Source: Elusimicrobium simillimum (GTDB lineage Bacteria > Elusimicrobiota > Elusimicrobia > Elusimicrobiales > Elusimicrobiaceae). From it: a stretch of DNA of 64,000 nt. The notes below the pieces were generated by a model. It was given only the letters and a program-made list of their open reading frames with translations. It was not told the DNA's origin and did no database searches. This document shows, in pieces, positions 51,912 through 60,646 of this stretch; position 1 is the stretch's first letter; every line of letters starts with the position of its first letter. A program made the translations under genes and the position numbers. The DNA lies in the NCBI RefSeq assembly GCF_049639735.1, contig NZ_JBEVVA010000003.1, positions 62,001-126,000 on the forward strand, read 5' to 3'.

Positions 51912-52682
51912 CTACCGTTTAATTTCCTCTATGTCCATATCATCGCGTATGCCAAAACGGGTTATACAAAAATCATATTTTATAGGGTCTTCTTTACAAA
52001 AGAAAGCGAACGCTAAAGAAATTTCCACCGCGGTCCTCATATCCGCCTGGTTACGCGCGGTAAGGCCCATCATGCGGCTGAGCCTGTGCATGTGCACGTC
52101 AAGTGGCACTATAAGCTTGCTTGCGGGCACGCTGTTCCACCCGCCGGGGTCTACATCGTCCGTCCTGACCATCCATCGCAAAAACAGATTAAGCCTTTTA
52201 AGCGCGCTTTTTTTGGCCGGGTCCGGCACAAGCGTGCCAATTTCGCCGTGTGAGCGCAGCTCTGCCGCAAAGCCCGCCAGCGCTTCCGCTACCGTTATGT
52301 GAGTGTCTTTATAATAGGAAAGAAAACAGTTTTCTAAACTGCCGTATTTGGCTATGATATTTTTAATTGAAGCTAAAAAGTTAACCAACTGTTCCGCCGT
52401 GGTAAAGCGGTATTTAAACCCTTTAAAATCCGCCGCCATCTGCGCTTTTGTTTTAGTAGTAATATACTTGTACGGCCCGCCCATAACAGATAAAATATGG
52501 TTTACCGTTTTTATAATTTGCTTAACATTGCCGTAGGCAAAGCAAGCGGCTGTCAGGCCAGCTATTTCGCGCTCTTTAATATTTGGGTAATCATATAGAA
52601 ATTGCAAAGGGTCGGGGCTAACAAAGTTTTTTTTGTTATACTTCTTATATAAGTTATCCAATTTTGTTTTATTAACTTTCAT
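51912..52682 (-). CDS. TIGR02757/DUF2400 family protein
   Basis: 256 residues. Conserved features: FVSPDPLQFLYDYPNIKERE near the N-terminus, FAYGNVKQI, the central NLFLRWMVRTDDVDPGGWN and the C-terminal PLDVHMHRLSRMMGL and EISLAFAFFCKEDPIKYDFC. The family is widespread in Gram-negatives with unknown function; the helical fold and DVH motif resemble DNA-glycosylase/HhH-like proteins. Divergent from murE across a 24-bp gap. Confidence 0.82.
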   Translation of the reverse strand: MKVNKTKLDNLYKKYNKKNFVSPDPLQFLYDYPNIKEREIAGLTAACFAYGNVKQIIKTVNHILSVMGGPYKYITTKTKAQMAADFKGFKYRFTTAEQLVNFLASIKNIIAKYGSLENCFLSYYKDTHITVAEALAGFAAELRSHGEIGTLVPDPAKKSALKRLNLFLRWMVRTDDVDPGGWNSVPASKLIVPLDVHMHRLSRMMGLTARNQADMRTAVEISLAFAFFCKEDPIKYDFCITRFGIRDDMDIEEIKR

Positions 52683-52706
52683 ATTTTATATTTTACGAGA
52701 TTTTCT

Positions 52707-54146
52707 ATGATACTAAAAGATTTTTTTGATATTGACAGTAACGCCAAGGTAGGCGAGATAACACAAAACTCTAAACTGGTGGTACCCGGCGACATCTTTT
52801 TTGCTATTAAAGGTACCAAAGTCGACGGCAATGATTTTATTGATGAAGTTATAGAAAAGGGCGCTATAGCCATTGTCTCCACAGAGCCCGCCAGAAAGGT
52901 TTACCCCGTACCGTACTTTCAGGTGGACGACATTGACCTTGCCATGGCCAAAGCCGCTGTTAAATTTTACAATAACCCCTCTAACGATATGTTTTTTATA
53001 GCGGTAACCGGCACCAAGGGTAAAACCAGCATAAGCTATTTATTGGAAAGTATTTTTAACGCGGCCGGTGTGCCGTGCTCTGTAATAGGCACCATAAACT
53101 ACCGTATTAACGGCGAAGTTTTTGCCAAAGCGCCCAACACAACGCCCGTCGCCCTATACCTTTATTTTATGCTTGATAAAATGCGCGCCGCCGGCACAAA
53201 GGTTGTTATTATGGAAGTTTCTTCACACGCGCTTGAGTTAAAACGTGTGTTCGGCCTTAATTACGACATCGGCATTTTTACCAATTTACAGCGCGACCAC
53301 CTGGACTTTCACGAAACATTTGAAAACTATTTTAAAGCAAAAGAAAAACTTTTCATATCCTTAGCCGAGGGCCCTAAAAAAACAAAAATAGCTATTGTTA
53401 ACGAAGATGACTCCTACGGACAGCGTTTAATAAACACTTTTAAAAATAACCTTAACATTACACCCGTAACCCTAAAAGAAGTTTCCGCCGTAAAAGAATC
53501 TCTTAACGGGGTAGACTTTAAATATAAAGGCCAGCCCGCGCACATAAACCTGCTTGGCAGCCATAATTTATATAACGCTATCCTCGCTATAAAAGCGGCC
53601 GAAGCCTACGGCGTTGATTTAACAACAATACTGCAAGGCCTGCCAAAATTAAAAGGCGTGCCCGGCAGAATGGAACGCGTAGACTGCGGCCAGCCGTTTT
53701 ATACTTTTGTCGACTTCGCCTACACTACCGAAGCATTGCTGAAAGCCTATGAAACGCTTAACCCTTACAAGCACGGCAATATCATAACCGTATTTGGCTG
53801 CGGCGGCGACAGAGACCGCACAAAACGCCCTCTCATGGGCCTGGCCGCCGTGCAAAACAGCTCACACGTTTTTTTAACTAACGATAACCCCCGCACAGAG
53901 CCAGAAGCGCAAATTTTCGACGATATATTAAAAGGCATGGAGGGCTACACCAATTACCAAATAGTACCGGACCGTGCCGAAGCAATTGCGCTTGGCGTAC
54001 GCATGTGTAAAGAAAATGACATCCTTTTAGTAGCAGGCAAAGGGCATGAGGACTACCAAATACTGCCCACGGGCAAAATACATTTTTCAGACCATGAACA
54101 TATTATTAATACTTTAAAGGAGCTTGGCTATGTTCAAGGCAAGTAA
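52707..54146 (+). CDS. murE: UDP-MurNAc-tripeptide ligase MurE (meso-DAP adding)
   Basis: 479 residues. ATP loop TGTKGKTS (101-108), NTTPVALYLY, NLQRDHLDFH and EVSSHALELKRV. The specificity motif reads DNPR (393-396), which marks the meso-diaminopimelate type, so the peptidoglycan is of Gram-negative style. The usual VDYAHTPD motif appears as VDFAYTTE. Extremely short upstream region shared with the divergent DUF2400 gene. Overlaps murD by 17 bases. Confidence 0.95.
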   Translation: MILKDFFDIDSNAKVGEITQNSKLVVPGDIFFAIKGTKVDGNDFIDEVIEKGAIAIVSTEPARKVYPVPYFQVDDIDLAMAKAAVKFYNNPSNDMFFIAVTGTKGKTSISYLLESIFNAAGVPCSVIGTINYRINGEVFAKAPNTTPVALYLYFMLDKMRAAGTKVVIMEVSSHALELKRVFGLNYDIGIFTNLQRDHLDFHETFENYFKAKEKLFISLAEGPKKTKIAIVNEDDSYGQRLINTFKNNLNITPVTLKEVSAVKESLNGVDFKYKGQPAHINLLGSHNLYNAILAIKAAEAYGVDLTTILQGLPKLKGVPGRMERVDCGQPFYTFVDFAYTTEALLKAYETLNPYKHGNIITVFGCGGDRDRTKRPLMGLAAVQNSSHVFLTNDNPRTEPEAQIFDDILKGMEGYTNYQIVPDRAEAIALGVRMCKENDILLVAGKGHEDYQILPTGKIHFSDHEHIINTLKELGYVQGK

Positions 54147-55497
54147 TTTTAAGGGTAAAAAAGCCTGCGTGCTTGGGTTTGGCAAAACAGGCGCGGCGGC
54201 GGCAAAATTATTGGCGGCAAAAAACTTTAAAGTTTTAGTAAGCGACGCGCGTGATTTAGGCGGCAAAAAAATAAACTTGGGTAAAAACATAACAGTTGAA
54301 CACGGCGGCCATACGGATAAAATTTATGACTGTGCTTTTATAGTCAAAAGCCCCGGCATCCCCCACTCTACCCCCGTATTAAAGAAAGCAAAAAAACTAA
54401 AAATCCCCGTATTTAGCGAGCTGGAAGTTTCCATGTCTTTCCTGCCCAAAAATGTAAAAGTTTTTACCATAACAGGCACCAACGGCAAGACAACCACAAC
54501 CATGCTTACAGCCGCTATTTTAAAACAGCATTGCAAAGATACAAAAAACACGCAGCGTGTTTATACCGTGGGCAACATTGGCGACCCGCTGGCTAATTAC
54601 GCGCTAAAAGTAACGCCCGGCGATTATATAGTAATAGAGGTATCCAGCTACCAGTTAGAAGACAGCACCTATTTTAAACCCAACGCCGCCGCTATGCTTA
54701 ACGCCACGCCAGACCATATAGACCACCACGGCAGTTTTGACACGTACGTAAAAGCCAAAAAGAAAATTTTTGACTTTCAGGATGAAAATGATATCGCCGT
54801 TACCAACGGCTCAGATGAGAACTGTCTTAAGTCAGTTAAAAATATAAAATCCAAACTGTTTTGTTTTGCCACAACGCCGCTGCATAAAGTGCGCGCGCAT
54901 GTTTTTTACGACGGAGATGAAATTATTTTCAGTTCCGGCGTCCACCTGCGTCCACCCAAATTAATAGGTATACATAATATAGAAAACGCCATGGCCGCCA
55001 GTTTAATGGCGCTTGGCATGGGCGTGAGCGAGCTTTCCGTGCAGAAAGCTTTTAACTCTTTTAAGTCCGTGGAGCACCGTATTGAACATTTTTATACGGC
55101 AAAAGGCATTAAATGTATAAATGATTCTAAAGCGACAAATGTGGAATCCACCATGATAGCGCTTAAAGCGCTGGAGGGGGATAAAAATATTTTTCTTATA
55201 CTTGGCGGGCAGGATAAACAAATGCCCTACACCCCGCTTTTGCCGTTTATAGAAAAACAGTGCAAACAAGTTCTTACCATAGGCGCCGCCGCGCCGCTTA
55301 TATCGCGCGACCTCAAAGAGTTTAAAAACATAAAAAGCTGCAAAGTTTTAGACACCGCCGTAGAATACGCTTTTAAACACGGCAAAAAAGGCGACGTATT
55401 GCTGCTCTCCCCCGCATGCGCGTCATTTGACCAGTTTAAAAATTTTGAAGACCGCGGCAAATACTTCAAAAAAATCTGCAAAAGTCTTGCTAAATAA
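54130..55497 (+). CDS. murD: UDP-MurNAc-alanine:D-glutamate ligase MurD
   Basis: 455 residues from ATG 54130, seven bases after AAAGGAG (an in-frame TTG at 54124 would touch the ribosome-binding site). N-terminal Rossmann GFGKTGAAAAKLL, ATP loop TGTNGKTTTT (115-124), NATPDHIDHHG, and HRIEHF, NDSKATN and LLSPACASFDQFKNFEDRG identify MurD. Cytoplasmic step of peptidoglycan synthesis. Coupled to murE. Confidence 0.96.
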   Translation: MFKASNFKGKKACVLGFGKTGAAAAKLLAAKNFKVLVSDARDLGGKKINLGKNITVEHGGHTDKIYDCAFIVKSPGIPHSTPVLKKAKKLKIPVFSELEVSMSFLPKNVKVFTITGTNGKTTTTMLTAAILKQHCKDTKNTQRVYTVGNIGDPLANYALKVTPGDYIVIEVSSYQLEDSTYFKPNAAAMLNATPDHIDHHGSFDTYVKAKKKIFDFQDENDIAVTNGSDENCLKSVKNIKSKLFCFATTPLHKVRAHVFYDGDEIIFSSGVHLRPPKLIGIHNIENAMAASLMALGMGVSELSVQKAFNSFKSVEHRIEHFYTAKGIKCINDSKATNVESTMIALKALEGDKNIFLILGGQDKQMPYTPLLPFIEKQCKQVLTIGAAAPLISRDLKEFKNIKSCKVLDTAVEYAFKHGKKGDVLLLSPACASFDQFKNFEDRGKYFKKICKSLAK

Positions 55498-55690
55498 TCT
55501 TTTCCCTCTCCCTCTTTGGGGATAGCGTAGCATGCAGATATCAAGCTGTAGAGGGCGGGGTGAGGGTATTGTACACAAACATTCTGCCGTAAGGTTTAAA
55601 CTAAAGCACTTTATTTTATAACAACAGCATATTTGTGTACATCACCCTCACCTGCTCGCTACGCTCACGTCCTCTCCCCTAAGAGGGAGA
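55498..55690. repeat. Inverted CCTCACCC/CTCTCCC repeat after murD
   Basis: TTTTCCCTCTCCCTCTTTGGG ... GTGAGGGTATTGTACACAAA (55500-55577) and its approximate complement ATTTGTGTACATCACCCTCAC ... CTCTCCCCTAAGAGGGAGAG (55629-55692), quoted in parts. Same arrangement as the element on the comEC end, including the ACACAAACAT border. Confidence 0.75.
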
Positions 55691-55691
55691 G

Positions 55692-55814
55692 GAAATAAAA
55701 CAAGTGCCGTTTCCGTTCCCTAAGCGAAGCGAAAGGGCCCTTGAAATAAAATTAGTGCCGTTTGCCGTCCCCCTAAGCAAAGCGAAAGGGCCCACTGAAA
55801 TAAATAAGTGCCGT
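55692..55814 (+). repeat. Direct repeats of about 50 bp
   Basis: Unit 1 (55692-55740) and unit 2 (55743-55793) share GAAATAAAA, AGTGCCGTTT, CCTAAGC and AAGCGAAAGGGCCC; a truncated third unit (55797-55814) carries GAAATAAATAAGTGCCGT only. Confidence 0.8.
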
Positions 55815-55878
55815 ATCTTTCCTTTAACATATAAGTGCCTTTGACCTGCCCCGCAATCAAGGAGAGGCAATATATAAA

Positions 55879-55980
55879 GTTTTTAAGGGCATTTTTTGAA
55901 TTCTGTCTGAGTAAAAAATTTATAAGGTTGCCGTACTACAGCAAAATTTTTTACGAGTTATTCAAAAACCCTTAAAACAC
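55879..55980. repeat. Long imperfect inverted repeat before the nitroreductase gene
   Basis: Left arm 55879-55921 (GTTTTTAAGGG...GTAAAAAATTT) and right arm about 55943-55978 (AAATTTTTTACGAG...CCCTTAAAAC) pair along most of their length. A second smaller hairpin GCTTCCTTTTTT/AAAAAAAGGAAG follows at 56010-56040. Confidence 0.75.
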
Positions 55981-56145
55981 CTTACTCGACCACGGCGGGG
56001 CGAGATTTTTGCTTCCTTTTTTACGATAAAAAAAGGAAGTCGCGCTCAAAGCGCGAAACTTTCCCAACGCTAAAAGCGGAAAAAACAAAAAACCTATTCT
56101 ATGCAACCCCATAATAAAAAACTATAATTAAGTAAGAGGTAATTT

Positions 56146-56688
56146 ATGCAAATTTTAGAGCCCATACTTAACAGGCGCAGCATACGCAAATACGAACCCA
56201 AACCCGTTGAACAGGAAAAGCTGGAAGCCGTACTTGAGGCGGCCCGCTTAGCGCCCAGCGCGTGCAACTCACAACCCTGGCATTTTGTAGTTTTTAACGA
56301 CGAAGAAATAAAAAACAATTTTTGCAATACCGTTTTTACCGGGCTATATAAAAACACCATGTTCGCCGCCGCCGCGCCGGTAATTATCGCCGTAATTTCA
56401 GACAAAGGCAATTTTACAAGCCGCGTTGGCAACATGGTACTGCGTACAGAACTTTACCTTATAGACCAAGGCCTCGCCGGCGAGAACATCGCTTTGCAGG
56501 CGGATGCGCTGGGTTTAGGCACATGTTTTATAGGCTGGTTTGACAGCAAAAAAGCCGCTAAATTTTTAAATTTGCCCAGCGGAAAAAAGGTGGAATTGTT
56601 AATAGCGCTGGGTTATCCCGCTGAAAAACCGGAGCCAAGACCGCGCAAAAACACGCAGGAAATTGTTTCCTACAATAAATATAAGTAG
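56146..56688 (+). CDS. Nitroreductase-family FMN oxidoreductase
   Basis: 180 residues. RRSIRKYEPKPV (10-21) and APSACNSQPWHFVV (36-49) are the FMN-binding hallmarks; GLGTCFIGWF and the C-terminal ALGYPAEKPEPRPRK fit small nitroreductases. It probably reduces a quinone, flavin or nitro compound with NAD(P)H. GAGGT lies before the ATG. Gene-poor 145 bp downstream leads to the ATP-synthase promoter. Confidence 0.92.
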   Translation: MQILEPILNRRSIRKYEPKPVEQEKLEAVLEAARLAPSACNSQPWHFVVFNDEEIKNNFCNTVFTGLYKNTMFAAAAPVIIAVISDKGNFTSRVGNMVLRTELYLIDQGLAGENIALQADALGLGTCFIGWFDSKKAAKFLNLPSGKKVELLIALGYPAEKPEPRPRKNTQEIVSYNKYK

Positions 56689-56773
56689 GTCAGTTTTACT
56701 GGCGGCGGAAATTTTTTAGAAAAGTAGCATTCTTTTTCACGCAAAAAATTTTTTAATTCTCTAAAGATATTTT

Positions 56774-56803
56774 TTGTAAAAAGTTGTGTAAATTTGGTAC
56801 AAT
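56774..56803 (+). promoter_or_regulatory. Sigma-70-type promoter of the ATP synthase operon
   Basis: TTGTAA (56774-56779), 18-bp spacer, TACAAT (56798-56803), about 30 bp before the first gene of the operon. Confidence 0.6.
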
Positions 56804-56832
56804 AATTCTACCGAGCAGTAAGTTTTTGAAAA

Positions 56833-57036
56833 ATGAACAAACAAGATTTTTTAGTAAGCACCCAGCTGGGTATACAATTAACCCTTACCACATGCCTATT
56901 TGGCGCGGCGGGTTACTGGCTGGACAAAAAGTTTGAATTTACTCCGGTACTAACAATAATTTTTTTAGTATTAGGTTTTGCGGCGGGGATGTATTTTGTA
57001 ATAAAGGCCGCTATACAGAAGGATAGTAAAAAATGA
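56833..57036 (+). CDS. AtpI/AtpZ-like small membrane protein
   Basis: 67 residues with two transmembrane helices (about 10-28 and 37-57) separated by WLDKKFEFTP, the pattern of AtpZ/AtpI proteins that precede atpB and may help c-ring assembly or Mg/Ca transport. Stop overlaps atpB start (AAAATGATT). Confidence 0.8.
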   Translation: MNKQDFLVSTQLGIQLTLTTCLFGAAGYWLDKKFEFTPVLTIIFLVLGFAAGMYFVIKAAIQKDSKK

Positions 57037-57779
57037 TTGAAGAAGCTATTAGCCATCATATTATAGACCACCACTGGGGCACATCGCTTTTTGGGGTAAT
57101 ACCGTTATCTACCAACTTGGTTACGCTGTTTGGCATAACCTTGGCGCTTGCCGTTTTGCTTCCTTTAATTGTTAAGTACCGCAAACCCAGACTTGTTTTT
57201 ACTGGTATTGAGGCGCTTGTTGTTTTTATCCGCGACGGCATTGTGCTTGAGAACTGCGGCGAAGCGGGCAGGAAATATACACCGTACTTCTGCACATTAT
57301 TTATCTTTATATTAGTAGCAAACTCTATTGGTATGCTTCCGCAGATGAGAACGGTTACAGGTTCTATTTCAGTTACCGGCGGGCTTGCTATAACGTCTTT
57401 CCTATTAATAGTGTTTTTGGGTATTAAAGAAAAGGGCCTGTGGGGCTATATTAAAAGCTTTGTGCCGGGGGGTACTCCCGGGTTTTTGGTACCGTTGCTT
57501 TTCCCGCTGGAAGTGCTGGGGCTGTTTATTAAAGCGTTCGCGCTCGCCATTCGTCTATTTGCCAACATGATAGCGGGGCATATAGTGATAATATGTTTTT
57601 TGTTTTTAATTTTTCTTATGGCGGCTATGAGCAAGGCCGTGGGTATAGCCACAATTATCCCGGCGGAGCTTTTGGCGCTGTTTGTTAACTGTTTAGAAAT
57701 TTTAGTTATTTTAATACAAGCGTATGTGTTTACGCTGCTTACCGCGATATTTGCGGGTGAAGCGTTTTCACATCATTAA
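57033..57779 (+). CDS. atpB: ATP synthase F0 subunit a
   Basis: 248 residues, about five or six helices. The essential Arg lies in ALAIRLFANMIAGHIV (about 169-184); NSIGMLPQM and ELLALFVNCLEILVILIQAYVF are conserved. It forms the proton half-channels next to the c-ring. Four-base overlap with the AtpZ-like gene. Confidence 0.95.
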   Translation: MIEEAISHHIIDHHWGTSLFGVIPLSTNLVTLFGITLALAVLLPLIVKYRKPRLVFTGIEALVVFIRDGIVLENCGEAGRKYTPYFCTLFIFILVANSIGMLPQMRTVTGSISVTGGLAITSFLLIVFLGIKEKGLWGYIKSFVPGGTPGFLVPLLFPLEVLGLFIKAFALAIRLFANMIAGHIVIICFLFLIFLMAAMSKAVGIATIIPAELLALFVNCLEILVILIQAYVFTLLTAIFAGEAFSHH

Positions 57780-57790
57780 TGGAGGAAGTT

Positions 57791-58009
57791 ATGAGTATAG
57801 CTTATTTAGGTGCGGCAATCGGCGCAGGTATTGCGGCTTTTGGTGTTGCTTTAGGTATTGGTAAAATCGGCGCGTCAGCAGTTGAAGGCATAGCCAGACA
57901 GCCCGAAGCTGCCGGCAATATCAGAACCAGCATGATTATCGCCGCGGCTCTTATTGAAGGTATCGGTTTCTTTGCTTTAATCGTATCCTTCTTAGTAACA
58001 ATTAAATAA
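57791..58009 (+). CDS. atpE: ATP synthase F0 subunit c
   Basis: 72 residues from ATG 57791 (GGAGG six bases upstream; an ATG at 57779 would include that site). Two helices joined by ARQPEA. The carboxylate is Glu in LIEGIGFF of helix 2. The sodium-binding signature (Gln in helix 1, Ser/Thr after the Glu in helix 2) is missing, so coupling is predicted to be by protons. Confidence 0.95.
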   Translation: MSIAYLGAAIGAGIAAFGVALGIGKIGASAVEGIARQPEAAGNIRTSMIIAAALIEGIGFFALIVSFLVTIK

Positions 58010-58022
58010 TTAGGATTTAACA

Positions 58023-58532
58023 ATGGATAAGTTGCTTAGCCCGGATTACGGTCTTTTAGTATGGACCATCGTCAACTTTTTTCTGCTTGTGTTTGTACTC
58101 GGCAAGTTCGCGTGGAAGCCTCTAATAAAAGCATTAGAGGACCGCGAGAATAAAATAGCCGAAGACAAAGCGCAGGCGTTAAAAGCGCGCGATGACGCCC
58201 AGAAAATAAAGGACGAGCTTGACCAAAGACTCAAAAATATTGCGTCTGAGGCACAGGCTAAAATGCAACAGGTTACCGCGCTGGCTGAATCGCAAAAACA
58301 GTCTATTATAGAAGAAGGCAAGAGAACCTCTTCCTCTTTAGTAGACCAGGCCAAAGCGCAGATAGAGGCGGAAAAGGACAAAGCTTTAGCAGAAGTTAAA
58401 AAGTCTATTGCCGAGATTTCCCTTTTAGCCGCCGAGAAAGTTGCAGGCGTTAAGATGGACGCTAAGGCGGACGCTGATTTGCTTAAAAACATCTTAACGG
58501 ATATTGAGTCTAAAAAAGACTTTAAGGCGTAA
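58023..58532 (+). CDS. atpF: ATP synthase F0 subunit b
   Basis: 169 residues: one transmembrane helix (about 10-28, LVWTIVNFFLLVFVLGKF) and a long charged coiled coil (about 35-160). Forms the peripheral stator stalk. Thirteen bases after atpE. Confidence 0.93.
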   Translation: MDKLLSPDYGLLVWTIVNFFLLVFVLGKFAWKPLIKALEDRENKIAEDKAQALKARDDAQKIKDELDQRLKNIASEAQAKMQQVTALAESQKQSIIEEGKRTSSSLVDQAKAQIEAEKDKALAEVKKSIAEISLLAAEKVAGVKMDAKADADLLKNILTDIESKKDFKA

Positions 58533-58536
58533 TAAT

Positions 58537-59064
58537 ATGAAAAACACAGACAGAGTTTTAGCCAAACGCTACGCTACGGCCGTTACCGCACTGGTACCCG
58601 CGGGGGACTATCCCGCGTTACTTGACGAGTTACGCTCTGTCGGCGCCGCGTTACAAAACGCGCCCGTATTTTTTAATCCTGCCGTGTCAAAAAGCAAGTT
58701 AATTGCCGCCGCGCAGGACATTTTTAAAGGTAACAAAGAAATAGTAAGAAACCTTATTACCTTACTTATAAAAAACAAAAAGCTGCCGCTGCTGGACGCT
58801 ATAATAGAAAATGTGCAAGATATTATGGATAAAGAAACGTCCACGGTAAGAGCCACCGTTTCCTGCGCCCATATCCCGGCCGAAGCTGAGAAAAAAAATA
58901 TTGAAACAACTTTAAAGAAATTCTTTAAAGTTAAAAATATTATAGCCAGTTTTGTGCAAGACGCCAGCCTTATAGGCGGCGTTAAAATAGCGGCCGCCGG
59001 CGTGGTTATAGACGGCAGCATCAAACATAATTTAGAAAAACTACAACAGTTATTAGAGGTTTAA
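58537..59064 (+). CDS. atpH: ATP synthase F1 subunit delta
   Basis: 175 residues from ATG 58537, the first that matches the family start (MKNTDRVLAKRYATAV). The C-terminal DASLIGGVKIAAAGVVIDGSIKHNL is the OSCP/delta signature. Joins stalk b to the F1 head. Four bases separate it from atpF. Confidence 0.93.
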   Translation: MKNTDRVLAKRYATAVTALVPAGDYPALLDELRSVGAALQNAPVFFNPAVSKSKLIAAAQDIFKGNKEIVRNLITLLIKNKKLPLLDAIIENVQDIMDKETSTVRATVSCAHIPAEAEKKNIETTLKKFFKVKNIIASFVQDASLIGGVKIAAAGVVIDGSIKHNLEKLQQLLEV

Positions 59065-59065
59065 T

Positions 59066-60622
59066 ATGTCTTTAAAAGCAGAGGAAATCACCAGCATTAT
59101 AAAGAGCAAGATAGAAAACTTCGCTCCGCAGGCTGATCTTAACGAGACTGGTACCGTACTTCAGGTAGGCGACGGCATCGCGCAGATTTACGGTCTTAAA
59201 AACGCAGTAGCCGGCGAACTTCTTGAATTTCCGGGCGGGGTAAAAGGCCTTGCGCAAAACTTGGAATATGACAATATAGGCTGCGTGCTTATGGGCGACG
59301 ACTCTTTAATACAAGAGGGCGACACGGTAAAAAGAACAGGCCAGGTTATCAACGTGCCCGTTGGAGAAGCTCTGCTTGGCCGCGTGGTTGACCCGTTGGG
59401 CAACCCCATTGACGGCAAAGGTCCTATCAATACAACCTCTACTAGACCGCTTGAAGTAGTCGCGCCGGGCGTTATTGAACGCGCCCCGGTTAAACAACCT
59501 TTACAAACAGGCTTAAAGGCCATAGACTCACTTGTACCTATAGGCAAAGGCCAGCGCGAACTTATTATTGGCGACCGCCAGACAGGTAAAACAGCTATAG
59601 CCATTGACGCTATTTTAAACCAGCGCAACCAGCCGGCTGACAAACGCACTCTTTGCGTTTACGTAGCCATAGGCCAAAAGCAGAGCACCGTGGCCCAGGT
59701 TGTGCAAACATTAACAGAATTTGGCGCTCTGGAATACACCATAGTAGTATCCGCCGGCGCGTCTGACCCGGCCTCAATGTTATACATAGCCCCTTACGCC
59801 GGCTGCGCCATGGCCGAAGAATTTATGTGGAAAGGCAGAGACGTACTTATTATATATGACGATTTATCAAAACACGCCCAAGCCTACAGGCAAATGTCAT
59901 TGCTTTTAAGACGCCCCCCGGGCCGCGAGGCTTACCCCGGCGACGTGTTTTACTTGCACTCAAGGCTTTTGGAACGCGCTTGCAAATTGTCTGACGCTAA
60001 CGGCGCGGGCTCTTTAACGGCGTTGCCTATTATTGAAACGCAGGCTAACGATATGTCGGCCTATATTCCCACAAACGTAATTTCTATTACAGACGGTCAG
60101 ATTTACTTAGAAAGCGGCCTGTTCCACAGCGGTATGAAGCCGGCGGTTAACGTAGGCCTGTCAGTTTCCCGTGTGGGCGGTTCCGCGCAGGAAAAGATTA
60201 TGAGAGCCGTGGCAGGTACGTTGCGCATTGACATGTCACAGTTCCATGAGTTGGAAGCATTCGCCCAGTTTGGCAGCGAGTTGGACAAAGAATCACAACA
60301 GCAAATTAACCGCGGCCAAAGACTTAACGAGCTTTTTAAACAAGACCAATACAAACCTATGTCAGTGGCGGAGCAGGTGCTGGTACTTTTCGCGGGTACA
60401 AACGGTTATTTGGATGTTATCCCGGTATCAGAAGTTAAAAACTATGAGTCGCAGGTTGTGTCGTACTTCAAGTCTGAAGCCAAAGACACCTTTGCCGCTT
60501 TAGAATCCGCTAAAGAAATGTCAGATGATTTAAAAGAAAAATTAAAAAGCGCGCTGGCCGCGTTTGGGGAAACGTTTAAAGCTTCCTTAACGCAAGATAC
60601 GCCCGCCGCGCCAAAAAAATAA
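59066..60622 (+). CDS. atpA: ATP synthase F1 subunit alpha
   Basis: 518 residues. P-loop GDRQTGKTA (169-177), ISVTDGQIYLESGLF-like segment ISITDGQIYLE, and GLSVSRVGGSAQ. Non-catalytic nucleotide-binding subunit of the hexamer. One base after atpH. Followed, unusually, by an epimerase gene before atpG. Confidence 0.97.
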   Translation: MSLKAEEITSIIKSKIENFAPQADLNETGTVLQVGDGIAQIYGLKNAVAGELLEFPGGVKGLAQNLEYDNIGCVLMGDDSLIQEGDTVKRTGQVINVPVGEALLGRVVDPLGNPIDGKGPINTTSTRPLEVVAPGVIERAPVKQPLQTGLKAIDSLVPIGKGQRELIIGDRQTGKTAIAIDAILNQRNQPADKRTLCVYVAIGQKQSTVAQVVQTLTEFGALEYTIVVSAGASDPASMLYIAPYAGCAMAEEFMWKGRDVLIIYDDLSKHAQAYRQMSLLLRRPPGREAYPGDVFYLHSRLLERACKLSDANGAGSLTALPIIETQANDMSAYIPTNVISITDGQIYLESGLFHSGMKPAVNVGLSVSRVGGSAQEKIMRAVAGTLRIDMSQFHELEAFAQFGSELDKESQQQINRGQRLNELFKQDQYKPMSVAEQVLVLFAGTNGYLDVIPVSEVKNYESQVVSYFKSEAKDTFAALESAKEMSDDLKEKLKSALAAFGETFKASLTQDTPAAPKK

Positions 60623-60646
60623 AATAACGGTTTTACAGGAGAATAT

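Noticed and set aside
55692..55814. Two-and-a-bit direct repeats as a minimal CRISPR
   Set aside because: Units are about 50 bp back to back with no unique spacers; they share internal sequence throughout.
57791..58009. Sodium-coupled ATP synthase
   Set aside because: Helix-1 Gln and helix-2 Ser/Thr ligands are absent from the c subunit; proton type is favoured.
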